7,628 nucleotides of DNA. Origin: Chloroflexota bacterium (GTDB taxonomy: Bacteria > Chloroflexota > Dehalococcoidia > DSTF01 > JACRBR01). Both the position numbers and the translations under genes were made by a program. Below the pieces are notes generated by a model that saw only the letters and a program-made list of their open reading frames with translations, was not told the origin of the DNA and ran no database searches. Positions within the stretch are counted from its first letter, which is position 1, and the number at the start of each line of letters is the position of its first letter. Positions 1-5,498 of the stretch are shown piece by piece. The stretch lies in contig JAKAMA010000106.1 in the NCBI GenBank assembly GCA_021813085.1, positions 1 to 7,628 on the forward strand, written 5' to 3'.

Positions 1-327
1 GGTCAGGACCGCCGCCATGTCACCGATGCGCTCGATCGCCGGGCCCGAGGTGACGCGGATGCTCACCTGCATCTCGGCGGCGATGATGTAGGCGAGCGTC
101 GTCTTGCCAAGCCCGGGCGGGCCGTAGAGCAGCACGTGGTCGAGCGGCTCGCCACGCTGGCGCGCCGCCTCGATGCTGATGGCGATGTTGTCCTTGACCT
201 TCTGCTGGTTGATGTATTCGGCGAGCCGCTTCGGCCGCAGGGAGGTGTCGACCTGCAGGTCGCCATCCTGCGGCTCGCCGGCGACGACGCGCTCTGGCTG
301 AGATTCCTTCTTCACCATCGCGCGCAT
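1..327 (-). CDS. ruvB: Holliday junction branch-migration helicase RuvB, N-terminal part (cut by window edge)
   Basis: RuvB is the AAA+ ATPase motor that, with RuvA, drives branch migration of Holliday junctions in recombination and repair. The window holds codons 1-109 in one open frame running off the left edge. Visible signatures are the N-terminal [19 protein letters not shown] segment (residues 29-47), Walker [10 protein letters not shown] (69-77), and the family stretch [16 protein letters not shown] (94-109), which corresponds to the usual SGPALERPGDLAAILT. The chosen start is ATG at 327; a second in-frame ATG at 318 (M4) is possible. Neither has a strong Shine-Dalgarno. The start lies 16 nt downstream of the PIN toxin stop on the same strand, so read-through transcription or translational coupling from the toxin-antitoxin genes is plausible (inferred). 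Walker B, sensor and winged-helix parts lie outside the window. Identity is very sure; the exact start is less so. Confidence 0.96.
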   Translation of the reverse strand, partial: MRAMVKKESQPERVVAGEPQDGDLQVDTSLRPKRLAEYINQQKVKDNIAISIEAARQRGEPLDHVLLYGPPGLGKTTLAYIIAAEMQVSIRVTSGPAIERIGDMAAVLT

Positions 328-343
328 TGTAACCCGCGCATCT

Positions 344-775
344 TCACGCGGGAGCAGGTCCGCCTCCTGCGAGCACTGCGATGAAGTCGGTGATGCCGAT
401 CGTCTTCACCCCCTCGTATGAGCCGACGGCGAGGATGTCGTTGTCCTCGGACACGATGTAGTCCGCGCCGCCGGCGAGCGCGCACGCGAAGAACTTGTCG
501 CCCGCTGGGTCGCGGCAGACCTTCACGTGGTCTCGCGGCTCCACGACCTCGGCTTCCTCGATGAGCGCCAGTACCTGCTCGAGCGGTGGCGGGACGATCT
601 GCGGGAAGCGCTGCCGCAGCGACGGCCGGTACAGTACCTCGAGAATCTCGCGCACGATCTCCGGGGACAGCACGATCACGTAGCGGTCCGGTAGCTCAAC
701 CAGCAACCGGCCCGCCGGACCGGCGGGGTTGATCAGCGCGCGGACGAAGACGACGGTGTCGACCACCGCCCTCAT
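344..775 (-). CDS. PIN-domain ribonuclease toxin (putative toxin-antitoxin toxin, PIN family)
   Basis: A 143-residue PIN-fold protein, probably a Mg-dependent endoribonuclease toxin. It resembles the 'putative toxin-antitoxin system toxin component, PIN family' group (COG1569-like) more than classical VapC. Acidic positions expected of the active site are visible: D6 in the first strand ([13 protein letters not shown]), E43 or E46 in the helix after [14 protein letters not shown]93 in RDPAGDKFF, and D111/D113 in IVSEDNDIL. Length fits the family. The ATG at 775 overlaps the antitoxin stop by 4 nt (ATGA), the usual coupled layout of type II modules. A GGGG run sits about 10 nt upstream of the start, so initiation may rely on coupling. 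The C-terminal tail (AGGGPAPA) is low-complexity. The active-site set looks intact, so the gene is probably functional. Substrate RNA cannot be told from sequence. Confidence 0.9.
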   Translation of the reverse strand: MRAVVDTVVFVRALINPAGPAGRLLVELPDRYVIVLSPEIVREILEVLYRPSLRQRFPQIVPPPLEQVLALIEEAEVVEPRDHVKVCRDPAGDKFFACALAGGADYIVSEDNDILAVGSYEGVKTIGITDFIAVLAGGGPAPA

Positions 776-1065
776 CGCACACCCCGCCGGACCTCCCGCA
801 CCGCATCATCGATCGCCTGGTCGATGTCTTCGCTTCGGACAGCGCCGAGGCTCTCGCGCGCCGGCGCGAACAGCTCGTACAGCCGCGCGGCCCACGGCGA
901 ACCCGTCCCTCTTGAAGCGACCCGCACAGGCTCGATCTCGAGCCGATCCCCGCGAAGCGAGACCGAGAGCAGGTCTGACGGGTCCAGCCGAAGCGCCTCC
1001 CGAAACTCCTTCGGGATGGTCATCTGCCCATGGCGTAGCTGTCGGACGATTCGCCGCTTCTGCAT
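772..1065 (-). CDS. AbrB/MazE-type antitoxin, swapped-hairpin DNA-binding domain
   Basis: A 97-residue protein. The N-terminal half (about residues 4-48, RIVRQLRHGQMTIPKEFREA followed by LRLDPSDLLSVSLRGDRLEI) is a typical SpoVT/AbrB/MazE beta-hairpin DNA-binding domain. The Arg/Asp-rich C-terminal half (about 55-97, with ARLYELFAPARESLG and [20 protein letters not shown]) is predicted helical and is the likely toxin-wrapping region. It would neutralise the PIN protein encoded immediately downstream and repress the shared promoter (family knowledge). The ATG at 1065 is preceded by a perfect AGGAGG with a 5-nt spacer, which fixes the start. The stop overlaps the toxin start (ATGA). CCAG-based repeats overlapping the candidate -10 upstream are a plausible autoregulatory operator. 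Confidence 0.9.
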   Translation of the reverse strand: MQKRRIVRQLRHGQMTIPKEFREALRLDPSDLLSVSLRGDRLEIEPVRVASRGTGSPWAARLYELFAPARESLGAVRSEDIDQAIDDAVREVRRGVR

Positions 1066-1070
1066 CGGAC

Positions 1071-1076
1071 CCTCCT
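1071..1076 (-). promoter_or_regulatory. Strong Shine-Dalgarno of the antitoxin gene
   Basis: On the minus strand the sequence reads AGGAGG followed by GTCCG and ATG, a full anti-16S match with a 5-nt spacer. It fixes the antitoxin start at 1065. It is far stronger than the initiation signals of the toxin and ruvB downstream, in line with the need to make antitoxin in excess of toxin. Confidence 0.85.
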
Positions 1077-1085
1077 CTCTTGGTT

Positions 1086-1109
1086 CCAGTTTACCAGATA
1101 TCCAGATCT
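1086..1109 (-). promoter_or_regulatory. Candidate promoter -10 and operator of the toxin-antitoxin operon
   Basis: The minus strand carries TAAACT (1093-1088), a 4/6 match to the -10 consensus, which would start transcription near 1081 and give a leader of about 15 nt containing the AGGAGG. No good -35 is visible. On the plus strand CCAG occurs at 1086, 1094 and 1102, exactly 8 bp apart; the last two belong to an 8-bp tandem repeat, CCAGATAT then CCAGATCT. A further CCAG lies at 1116. Repeats overlapping the -10 suggest an operator for the AbrB-type antitoxin. This is inferred from position and pattern only. Confidence 0.4.
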
Positions 1110-1136
1110 ACACGACCAGGTGCGGCGTCGCACCGG

Positions 1137-1164
1137 TTGCCGCTTCCCACCGATCCCCTACCCT
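1137..1164 (+). promoter_or_regulatory. Candidate promoter giving a leaderless or nearly leaderless methyltransferase mRNA
   Basis: TTGCCG (1137-1142, 4/6 to the -35 consensus), a 16-bp spacer, then TACCCT (1159-1164, TAnnnT type). The ATG at 1172 lies 7 nt after the -10 hexamer, where transcription would be expected to begin, and no Shine-Dalgarno precedes it. This arrangement is typical of leaderless genes in several high-GC phyla. Short motifs in GC-rich DNA can arise by chance. Confidence 0.35.
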
Positions 1165-1171
1165 TCCCCCG

Positions 1172-1873
1172 ATGACTCCCGACCAGATCGCCGAGCGCGA
1201 ACGCCAGCTTGCCGGCTCGTGGTGGCGGCGCTTCCTGCAGTCCATCCCCGGCCAGATGTTCTCCAACCCGCCCGCGTACTCGCTCGCGCGCGAGATGCTG
1301 ATGCAGGCGGACACCCGCATGTTGGAGATCGGCTGCGGCGCGGGCAGCCGGATCCTGCTCTTCGACCAGAAGCTCCGCTTCCACGGCGTCTCCGCGGCCG
1401 GCGTCGAGCCTTCGCCGAAGCTCGCGCGGCGGGCGGAGCGCGCCTTCCTCGACAACGGGCGGCCGGCAACGGCGGTGCTCGCGGGACCGGACGCGCTGCC
1501 ATTCCGCGACGCTGTGTTCGACGTCGTGTACTGCGACGACCTGCTGCGCTTCCTCGACGTCCGCGGCGCGCAGGCGGTGTTGCGCGAGGCCGCACGCGTG
1601 CTGCGCCCGGGGGCCCTCATGCTGGCGTGGGACCTCGCCCCGCCGGCGGGCCGCTTCGCCTGGTGGCAGCGCCTCTGGCTGCGGCGGTACCCCGGCCGCC
1701 ACGCCAGCCAGCAGAGCCTGATGGGACTTGCCGAGCGCAGCGGCTTCGACTACACGCGCGAGGCGAATCTGCGGCCGTTCTTCTGGCCGCCCGTGCCACG
1801 CGTCTCGTTCATCGCCGCCACGCTGCCGCCTGGCTGGCGGATCGAGGGCCGCAATCTCATCGCCCCGGGCTGA
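1172..1873 (+). CDS. Class I SAM-dependent methyltransferase (Methyltransf_11/UbiE-like), substrate unknown
   Basis: A 233-residue Rossmann-fold methyltransferase. Motif I is MLEIGCGAG (residues 50-58). The acidic end of strand 2 is E79 in AAGVEPSPKLARRA. A motif II/III-like stretch follows as LPFRDAVFDVVYCDDLLRF (about 109-127), then the ARVLRPGALML helix-strand that ends the core. The C-terminal part is rich in Trp/Arg/Pro and contains LWLRRYPGRHA and FFWPPVPRVSF. An N-terminal helix with WWRRFLQSIPGQMF precedes the core. The start at 1172 is chosen because the open frame further upstream (back to 824) runs antisense to the antitoxin gene and is not coding-like, and because homology-like sequence begins here. 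No Shine-Dalgarno is present; translation may be leaderless. The gene stands alone between two minus-strand units and stops 10 nt before the nadD stop. Substrate (small molecule, lipid or quinone) cannot be assigned. Confidence 0.85.
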   Translation: MTPDQIAERERQLAGSWWRRFLQSIPGQMFSNPPAYSLAREMLMQADTRMLEIGCGAGSRILLFDQKLRFHGVSAAGVEPSPKLARRAERAFLDNGRPATAVLAGPDALPFRDAVFDVVYCDDLLRFLDVRGAQAVLREAARVLRPGALMLAWDLAPPAGRFAWWQRLWLRRYPGRHASQQSLMGLAERSGFDYTREANLRPFFWPPVPRVSFIAATLPPGWRIEGRNLIAPG

Positions 1874-1883
1874 TTGCCGTCCG

Positions 1884-2486
1884 TCAGGCCTGCGCCGGGA
1901 TGGTCTCGCGGTACAGGCCGTAGCGCTCGACGTGTTCCCGCACCGCGTCGGGCAGGAGATACCGGATGCTCCGGCCGGCGGCGATGCGCGCCCGGATGTC
2001 GGTCGAGGCAACGTCGATCCGCGGCATGGGGACACGCTCGATACGCGCCTCGATGCCCGGCAGGGCCAGGGTCAGCGGCGAGGACTCGTCGCGGGGGGCC
2101 ACGGCGAGCGTCGCGTGGCGGACGATACGCTCCGGCTCGTGCCAGTTCGGCAGGTCGGCCAGCGCATCGGCGCCGACGATGAACCAGAGCTCGTCGTCGA
2201 GGCGCTCGGCCGCCAGGGCCTCGAGCGTGTCGGCGGTGTACGTCGGCCCGGGGCGCCGCAGCTCGATGTCCGAGATGCCGAAGGCCTCGTTGCCTGCTAT
2301 CGCGAGGCGCAGCATCTCGCGCCGCTCCGCGCCGGGCGTCATCACCCGGCGACCCTTCCGCCACGGGTCGCCCGCCGGCACGAAGAGCACGCAGTCCAGC
2401 GCAAGCGACATGCGAGCTTGCTCCGCCAGCACCAGGTGGCCGATGTGCACGGGGTCGAAGGTGCCGCCAAGGATGCCGACCCTCAT
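1884..2486 (-). CDS. nadD: Nicotinate-nucleotide adenylyltransferase NadD
   Basis: A 200-residue nucleotidyltransferase that joins ATP and nicotinate mononucleotide to form deamido-NAD, the step before NAD synthetase. The T/HxGH signature is present as GGTFDPVHIGHL (residues 7-18). The C-terminal phosphate-binding motif appears as ASTDIRARI (S161-R165), a slight variant of the usual SSTxIR. Family stretches RRPGPTYTADTLE, LWFIVGADALADLPNWHE and RYLLPDAVREHVERYGLY are clear. The ATG at 2486 is chosen: it overlaps the obg stop by 4 nt (ATGA) and has GAGGTG with a 6-nt spacer inside the end of obg. A GTG at 2495 would add only MGA. The obg-nadD pair is a common arrangement; rsfS, often next, is absent here because a convergent methyltransferase follows. 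Confidence 0.96.
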   Translation of the reverse strand: MRVGILGGTFDPVHIGHLVLAEQARMSLALDCVLFVPAGDPWRKGRRVMTPGAERREMLRLAIAGNEAFGISDIELRRPGPTYTADTLEALAAERLDDELWFIVGADALADLPNWHEPERIVRHATLAVAPRDESSPLTLALPGIEARIERVPMPRIDVASTDIRARIAAGRSIRYLLPDAVREHVERYGLYRETIPAQA

Positions 2487-3748
2487 GGCTCCCACCTCAG
2501 CTCGATGTCGCCGAAACGCACCGGGTCGCCGGTGCGCGCGCCCGCGCGCTTGAGCGCCGCGACCACGCCCATACGGCCGAGCCGACGCATGGCCTCGGCA
2601 CGGGAATCGTCGGACTGGAGCGCGAGCATCTCGACGAGCACCACTGGCCGGTCGCCGACTACCCGGAACGCCCCGTCCTCGCGCTCGATGTGGAACTGCG
2701 GGCCACGTGGCCGGGGCCGCAGGACCTGGGTAGCCACTGGCGTCTCCGGCTGCGGTTCTTCTTCACGTGCGCGCTCCAGCTCCTCGAAGGCGAGTCGCGC
2801 CAGGTCAGCGGTGCCCTGCCGAGCCGCCGCGGCGATGAACGCCGGTGTGCGCCCGAGCCGCCTCGCCGCCTCCGCGAGGCTGTCGCGCCGCGCCGCTGCC
2901 TCTGGCACGTCCATCTTGTTGAATGCCAGGATCTGCCGCCGGCGTCCCAGCTCCGGTGTGTACGCCGCCAGCTCCGCATCGATCACGTCGATGGCCCGCA
3001 ACGGATCCTCGGCCGCGGCATCCACGACGTGGATAAGGAGCCGGGTACGTTCGATGTGCCGCAGGAACTCCAGCCCGAGACCGGCACCCGCGTGCGCTCC
3101 TTCGATCAGGCCCGGGATGTCCGCCATCACGTACGAATCGTAACCGACCTCGACCACACCCAGGTACGGTTCCAGAGTCGTGAACGGATAGTCGGCGACT
3201 TTCGGCGTGGCGCGAGACACGGCGCGAAGCAGTGTGGACTTTCCGGCGTTCGGGAGCCCAACGAGTCCGACGTCCGCCAGCAACTTCAGCTCGAGCTCGA
3301 CCCGGACGTCCTCTCCACGCTGCCCGGTTTCGGAGATGTACGGCGCCTGTTGCGTCGCGGTAGCAAAGTGCACGTTGCCTCTTCCGCCTCGACCTCCCCG
3401 CGCCACGATGAGCCGATCACCTTCATGTACCAGGTCACCTATCACCTCACCTGTGGCTGCCAGCCGCACGGTCGTGCCTGGCGGCACGCGCAACTCCAGA
3501 TCCTCGCCGTTACTTCCGTGCTTCTTGTTCTTCGCCCCGTTACCGCCGCGCGCCGCGCGGTACTGCCGCCGATAGCGGAACCCACCAAGACCGTGTACGG
3601 CCGGATCAACGACCAGCACGACATTGCCGCCGCGGCCGCCGTCGCCGCCGTCAGGACCGCCGCGAGGCACGAACTTCTCGCGGTGGAAGCTGATGAGCCC
3701 GTGGCCACCGTCCCCCGCCGTCAGGTGGACGTCTGCTTGATCGATCAC
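2483..3748 (-). CDS. obg: GTPase Obg/CgtA
   Basis: A 421-residue essential GTPase that acts in large-ribosomal-subunit assembly and stress signalling. Three domains are visible: the glycine-rich Obg fold (about 1-157, with AGDGGHG, FVPRGGPDGGDGGRGGNV and ARGGRGGRGN); the GTPase domain with G1 GLPNAGKS (164-171), G2 region DYPFTT (186-191), G3 DIPGL (210-214), G4 NKMD (277-280) and a G5-like IAAAAR (305-310); and a C-terminal OCT domain (about 344-421, with FHIEREDGAFRVVG and RRLGRMGVVAALKRAGA). No ATG is suitably placed. I chose GTG at 3748 because the product then begins VIDQADVHLTAGDGG, which aligns with usual Obg N-termini; GTG at 3763 would add five residues (MRVVY). The open frame continues upstream to 4165 but is not Obg-like there. 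It is translationally coupled to nadD. Confidence 0.96.
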   Translation of the reverse strand: MIDQADVHLTAGDGGHGLISFHREKFVPRGGPDGGDGGRGGNVVLVVDPAVHGLGGFRYRRQYRAARGGNGAKNKKHGSNGEDLELRVPPGTTVRLAATGEVIGDLVHEGDRLIVARGGRGGRGNVHFATATQQAPYISETGQRGEDVRVELELKLLADVGLVGLPNAGKSTLLRAVSRATPKVADYPFTTLEPYLGVVEVGYDSYVMADIPGLIEGAHAGAGLGLEFLRHIERTRLLIHVVDAAAEDPLRAIDVIDAELAAYTPELGRRRQILAFNKMDVPEAAARRDSLAEAARRLGRTPAFIAAAARQGTADLARLAFEELERAREEEPQPETPVATQVLRPRPRGPQFHIEREDGAFRVVGDRPVVLVEMLALQSDDSRAEAMRRLGRMGVVAALKRAGARTGDPVRFGDIELRWEP

Positions 3749-3781
3749 GTAGACAACCCGCACCCCTTGAAGATCAACGTC

Positions 3782-3787
3782 ATTATA
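3782..3787 (-). promoter_or_regulatory. Perfect -10 box (TATAAT) of the obg-nadD operon
   Basis: The minus strand reads CCC then TATAAT at 3787-3782, a 6/6 match to the sigma70 -10 consensus and conspicuous in such GC-rich DNA. Transcription would start near 3775, about 27 nt before the GTG at 3748 and 12 nt before the GTG at 3763, which favours the 3748 start. No convincing -35 exists at 15-18 bp spacing (the best is ATTCCA), and there is no extended-10 TG, so an activator may be needed. Confidence 0.6.
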
Positions 3788-3879
3788 GGGCCTTCGGAAC
3801 GGTGGAATCGGTGGAGCTTGAATCTGGGATGAGGTCGTGGAGACGGAGCGTAACGGGCAAAATGGGCCAGATGGCTGTC

Positions 3880-3907
3880 TTGGCATTTGCTCAGGGTGGG
3901 TTAGAAT
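3880..3907 (+). promoter_or_regulatory. Sigma70-type promoter of the LysM-M23 peptidase gene
   Basis: TTGGCA at 3880-3885 (5/6 to the -35 consensus), a 16-bp spacer, and TAGAAT at 3902-3907 (5/6 to the -10). This is the best promoter pair in the window. Transcription would begin about 3914 and leave a leader of about 130 nt before the possible ATC start at 4046, or about 228 nt before the GTG at 4142. It is oriented away from the obg promoter about 100 bp to the left. Confidence 0.65.
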
Positions 3908-3913
3908 GCAGAC

Positions 3914-4030
3914 CGTGTGTGAGCTCCGGGCACGCTTCCGTGCGCCCGTCAGTCGGGTGCGGGTGCCGGGTGCAGAGGTGCAGGTGAGAGCGGTTACGCT
4001 GTCCGGCGGTATGCGAACAGACATTTGAAG
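3914..4030 (+). other. Untranslated leader with short hairpins, no recognised riboswitch
   Basis: This is the expected 5' leader of the peptidase mRNA. A hairpin at 3928-3947 pairs GGGCACG with CGTGCGCCC (a 2-nt bulge) around a CTTC loop. A second possible stem pairs GTT-CGC (3993-3999, one bulged A) with GCGAAC (4013-4018). Between them lies a G-rich stretch with repeated GGTGC. There is no U-tract after either stem, so neither is a clear terminator. I see no match to a riboswitch consensus I know. The whole 393-bp gap between obg and the peptidase holds only the two promoters, this leader and the Shine-Dalgarno below; I see no gene in it. Confidence 0.4.
3956..3986 (+). repeat. Cluster of GGTGC short repeats
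   Basis: GGTGC occurs at 3956, 3962, 3969 and 3978, followed by GGTG at 3983, giving five near-repeats within 31 bp. They lie 40-70 nt downstream of the inferred transcription start, inside the leader. They may be protein- or RNA-binding repeats or simply a skewed GC-rich stretch. Spacing is irregular (6, 7, 9 and 5 bp). Confidence 0.45.
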
Positions 4031-4048
4031 TAGGAGTGGGGGAGCATC
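4031..4048 (+). promoter_or_regulatory. Strong Shine-Dalgarno placed before an ATC codon
   Basis: TAGGAG (4031-4036) is followed after 9 nt by ATC (4046-4048), in frame with the LysM-M23 gene and with no stop between. Spacing is ideal for initiation, yet no ATG, GTG or TTG occurs in frame until GTG at 4142, which has only a poor GCGGGG signal nearby. This site therefore may be the true start, at a rare ATC codon, or it may mark an original ATG changed by mutation or sequencing error. Confidence 0.45.
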
Positions 4049-4141
4049 AAAGGCACGCTCAGCCCGCGCTCGTTCCGTGATCAACGGGCGCGACTTGATG
4101 CCAGCAGGGCAAGACGAGACGCGCGGGCGCGTGCGGGGCAC

Positions 4142-5332
4142 GTGCGTCGTTGGCCATATGTCCACGGCCTGGTCTTGACGTTGATCCTGCTCGCCGCTGG
4201 CTACGCCATGATGTTCGGGCCACGGGCACCGGGCCGATCGCGGGCGTTCGCCGCGCCGGTCACAGGGCTGTCGCTACCGGGCGTTGGTTCGAGCGTCCCG
4301 GCTGCGCAGGACACGGTGCTACGGGCGGACGCGCTCAACCGGACGCTGCGCGCAGCACAGGCGCCGCCAGTGCAGGCGCAGCAGGTGGCGGAGCAACTGG
4401 CATCCCTCAGCGCATCGCCGACGCCCGTACCGTCGCCGCCGCCGGTGCCGCTACCCGACGAGGGCGCGGCGGTCCGCGCGGCGAGCGTCGCGCCACCGCC
4501 CGACCTGCCTCCGTACCAGGTCTACCAGGTCCAGGCAGGCGATACCGTGACCGCGATCGCCGCGCGCTTCGGGATCGAGCCTCAGTACATCATCGCCAAC
4601 AACATCGAGATCCAGGACTCGAACTTCCTGAAGCTTGGCCAGTCGATGATCATTCCGGCGGGGAACGGCATCCTGCACGAGGTGCGGTATGGCGAGACGC
4701 TCGGCGACATTGCGACGCGTTTCGGCGTTGAGGTCTCTGCCATCACATCCTTTGTGCCGAACCACATCACGACGGCGGACAACATCAAGGAGACGCAACT
4801 GCTCTTCGTCCCGGGCGGCAAGGTGCCGGCACCGCCGGCGGCCGCACCTGCGGCCGCGGCTTCGCCGGCGCCGCAGCCTGGGTCCACGCCTGTGCCAGCA
4901 GGCGGGGGCAGCACGGGCCCAGCGGGCGGCGGCGCTGCGGTACGGAGCGGGCCGAAGTCGTCGCACGGGCTGATCTGGCCGGTCGTCGGCCCGGTCTCGA
5001 GCTACTACGGGCCGTCGCACCCGCTCGGCATCGACATCGACGGCTTCAACCTGCCGGGCGCGCCGGTAGCGGCGGCGACGAGCGGCACCGTGATCTTCGC
5101 CGGCGGCAATGCCTGCTGCTCGTACGGGCTGTACGTCGTGGTGATGAGCCCGGCAGGCATCGAGACGCTGTATGCGCACCTCAGCTCGGTTGCGGTAACG
5201 CAGGGGCAGCAGGTGGTGCAGGGCGCGGAGCTGGGGATCATCGGCTCGACGGGCTACTCGACCGGGCGCCACCTGCACTTCGAAGTGATCGACAACGGCG
5301 TGCGCGAGAACCCGCTCGACTATCTGCCGTAG
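4142..5332 (+). CDS. Membrane-anchored LysM-LysM-M23 peptidoglycan endopeptidase
   Basis: A 396-residue envelope protein, probably a zinc metallo-endopeptidase cutting peptidoglycan peptides or activating partner amidases. From the N-terminus: RRWPYVHG then a hydrophobic segment (about 9-27) acting as signal anchor; an Ala/Pro-rich linker (about 30-120); LysM 1 (about 125-172, YQVQAGDTVTAIAARFGI); LysM 2 (about 177-226, HEVRYGETLGDIATRFGV); a Pro/Ala/Gly linker; and an M23 (LytM/DD-endopeptidase) domain (about 278-396). Likely zinc ligands are H293 and D298 (HPLGIDID) and H379; likely catalytic residues are H346 (YAHLSS) and H377 (HLHFE). H293-D298 spacing is one residue longer than the usual HxxxD. 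C325-C326 form a vicinal pair in GGNACCSYG. The active site looks complete. The GTG at 4142 is the first standard start in frame, but an ATC at 4046 with a much better Shine-Dalgarno would add 32 very basic residues. The gene converges on the LPXTG protein. Confidence 0.9.
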   Translation: MRRWPYVHGLVLTLILLAAGYAMMFGPRAPGRSRAFAAPVTGLSLPGVGSSVPAAQDTVLRADALNRTLRAAQAPPVQAQQVAEQLASLSASPTPVPSPPPVPLPDEGAAVRAASVAPPPDLPPYQVYQVQAGDTVTAIAARFGIEPQYIIANNIEIQDSNFLKLGQSMIIPAGNGILHEVRYGETLGDIATRFGVEVSAITSFVPNHITTADNIKETQLLFVPGGKVPAPPAAAPAAAASPAPQPGSTPVPAGGGSTGPAGGGAAVRSGPKSSHGLIWPVVGPVSSYYGPSHPLGIDIDGFNLPGAPVAAATSGTVIFAGGNACCSYGLYVVVMSPAGIETLYAHLSSVAVTQGQQVVQGAELGIIGSTGYSTGRHLHFEVIDNGVRENPLDYLP

Positions 5333-5360
5333 TCTCAGCCTGCGCTCTGGATCCGGTTGC

Positions 5361-5498
5361 TCAGCCCTTGCGGCGGCGCCGCGCGCGTGTCGCGGCGTGC
5401 GAGGCCGCGAGCGCGATGAGGGCGAGCACGGCAGCCGCCGCCAGCCGGCTGCGCGGCCTGCCGGACTCCGTGGGCGGCGCGGTACCCGTGCTGGGAAG
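5361..5498 (-). other. Sortase cell-wall sorting signal (LPSTG, hydrophobic helix, basic tail)
   Basis: LPSTG is encoded at 5498-5484, followed by a short Thr/Pro/Ser/Arg spacer, the hydrophobic stretch [18 protein letters not shown], and the basic end TRARRRRKG before the stop. This tripartite layout is the classic substrate signal of class A/E-like sortases, which cut between T and G and join the protein to peptidoglycan. It implies a monoderm-type envelope and a sortase gene elsewhere in the genome (inferred). Confidence 0.8.

Noticed and set aside
824..1171. N-terminal extension of the methyltransferase frame back to 824
   Set aside because: It lies antisense to the antitoxin gene, which has its own domain and perfect Shine-Dalgarno. 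Methyltransferase-like sequence begins only at the ATG at 1172.
1091..2035. A 314-codon minus-strand open frame opposite the methyltransferase
   Set aside because: It is Arg/Ala/Pro-rich with no domain, antisense to a clear methyltransferase and overlapping the end of nadD: a GC-rich shadow.
2690..3832. A 380-codon plus-strand open frame opposite obg
   Set aside because: It is a shadow of the conserved Obg coding sequence and shows no family resemblance.
3928..3947. Intrinsic terminator or attenuator at the leader hairpin
   Set aside because: The stem is short and bulged and is followed by mixed sequence without a U-tract.
3837..4028. Small plus-strand open frame of 63 codons in the leader region
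   Set aside because: Its start precedes the inferred promoter, its internal ATG at 3906 overlaps the -10 box, and neither has a Shine-Dalgarno or a recognisable product.
3908..4045. Cyclic di-AMP (ydaO-type) riboswitch before a LysM/M23 gene
   Set aside because: The context is right for that class, but I find neither the conserved CCGACAGCU segment nor the GGGGAACC-type core in the leader.
3749..4165. Upstream extension of the obg frame to 4165
   Set aside because: It is Pro/Ser/Arg-rich, not Obg-like, and would read antisense through both promoters and the start of the peptidase gene. Obg N-termini align at about 3748.
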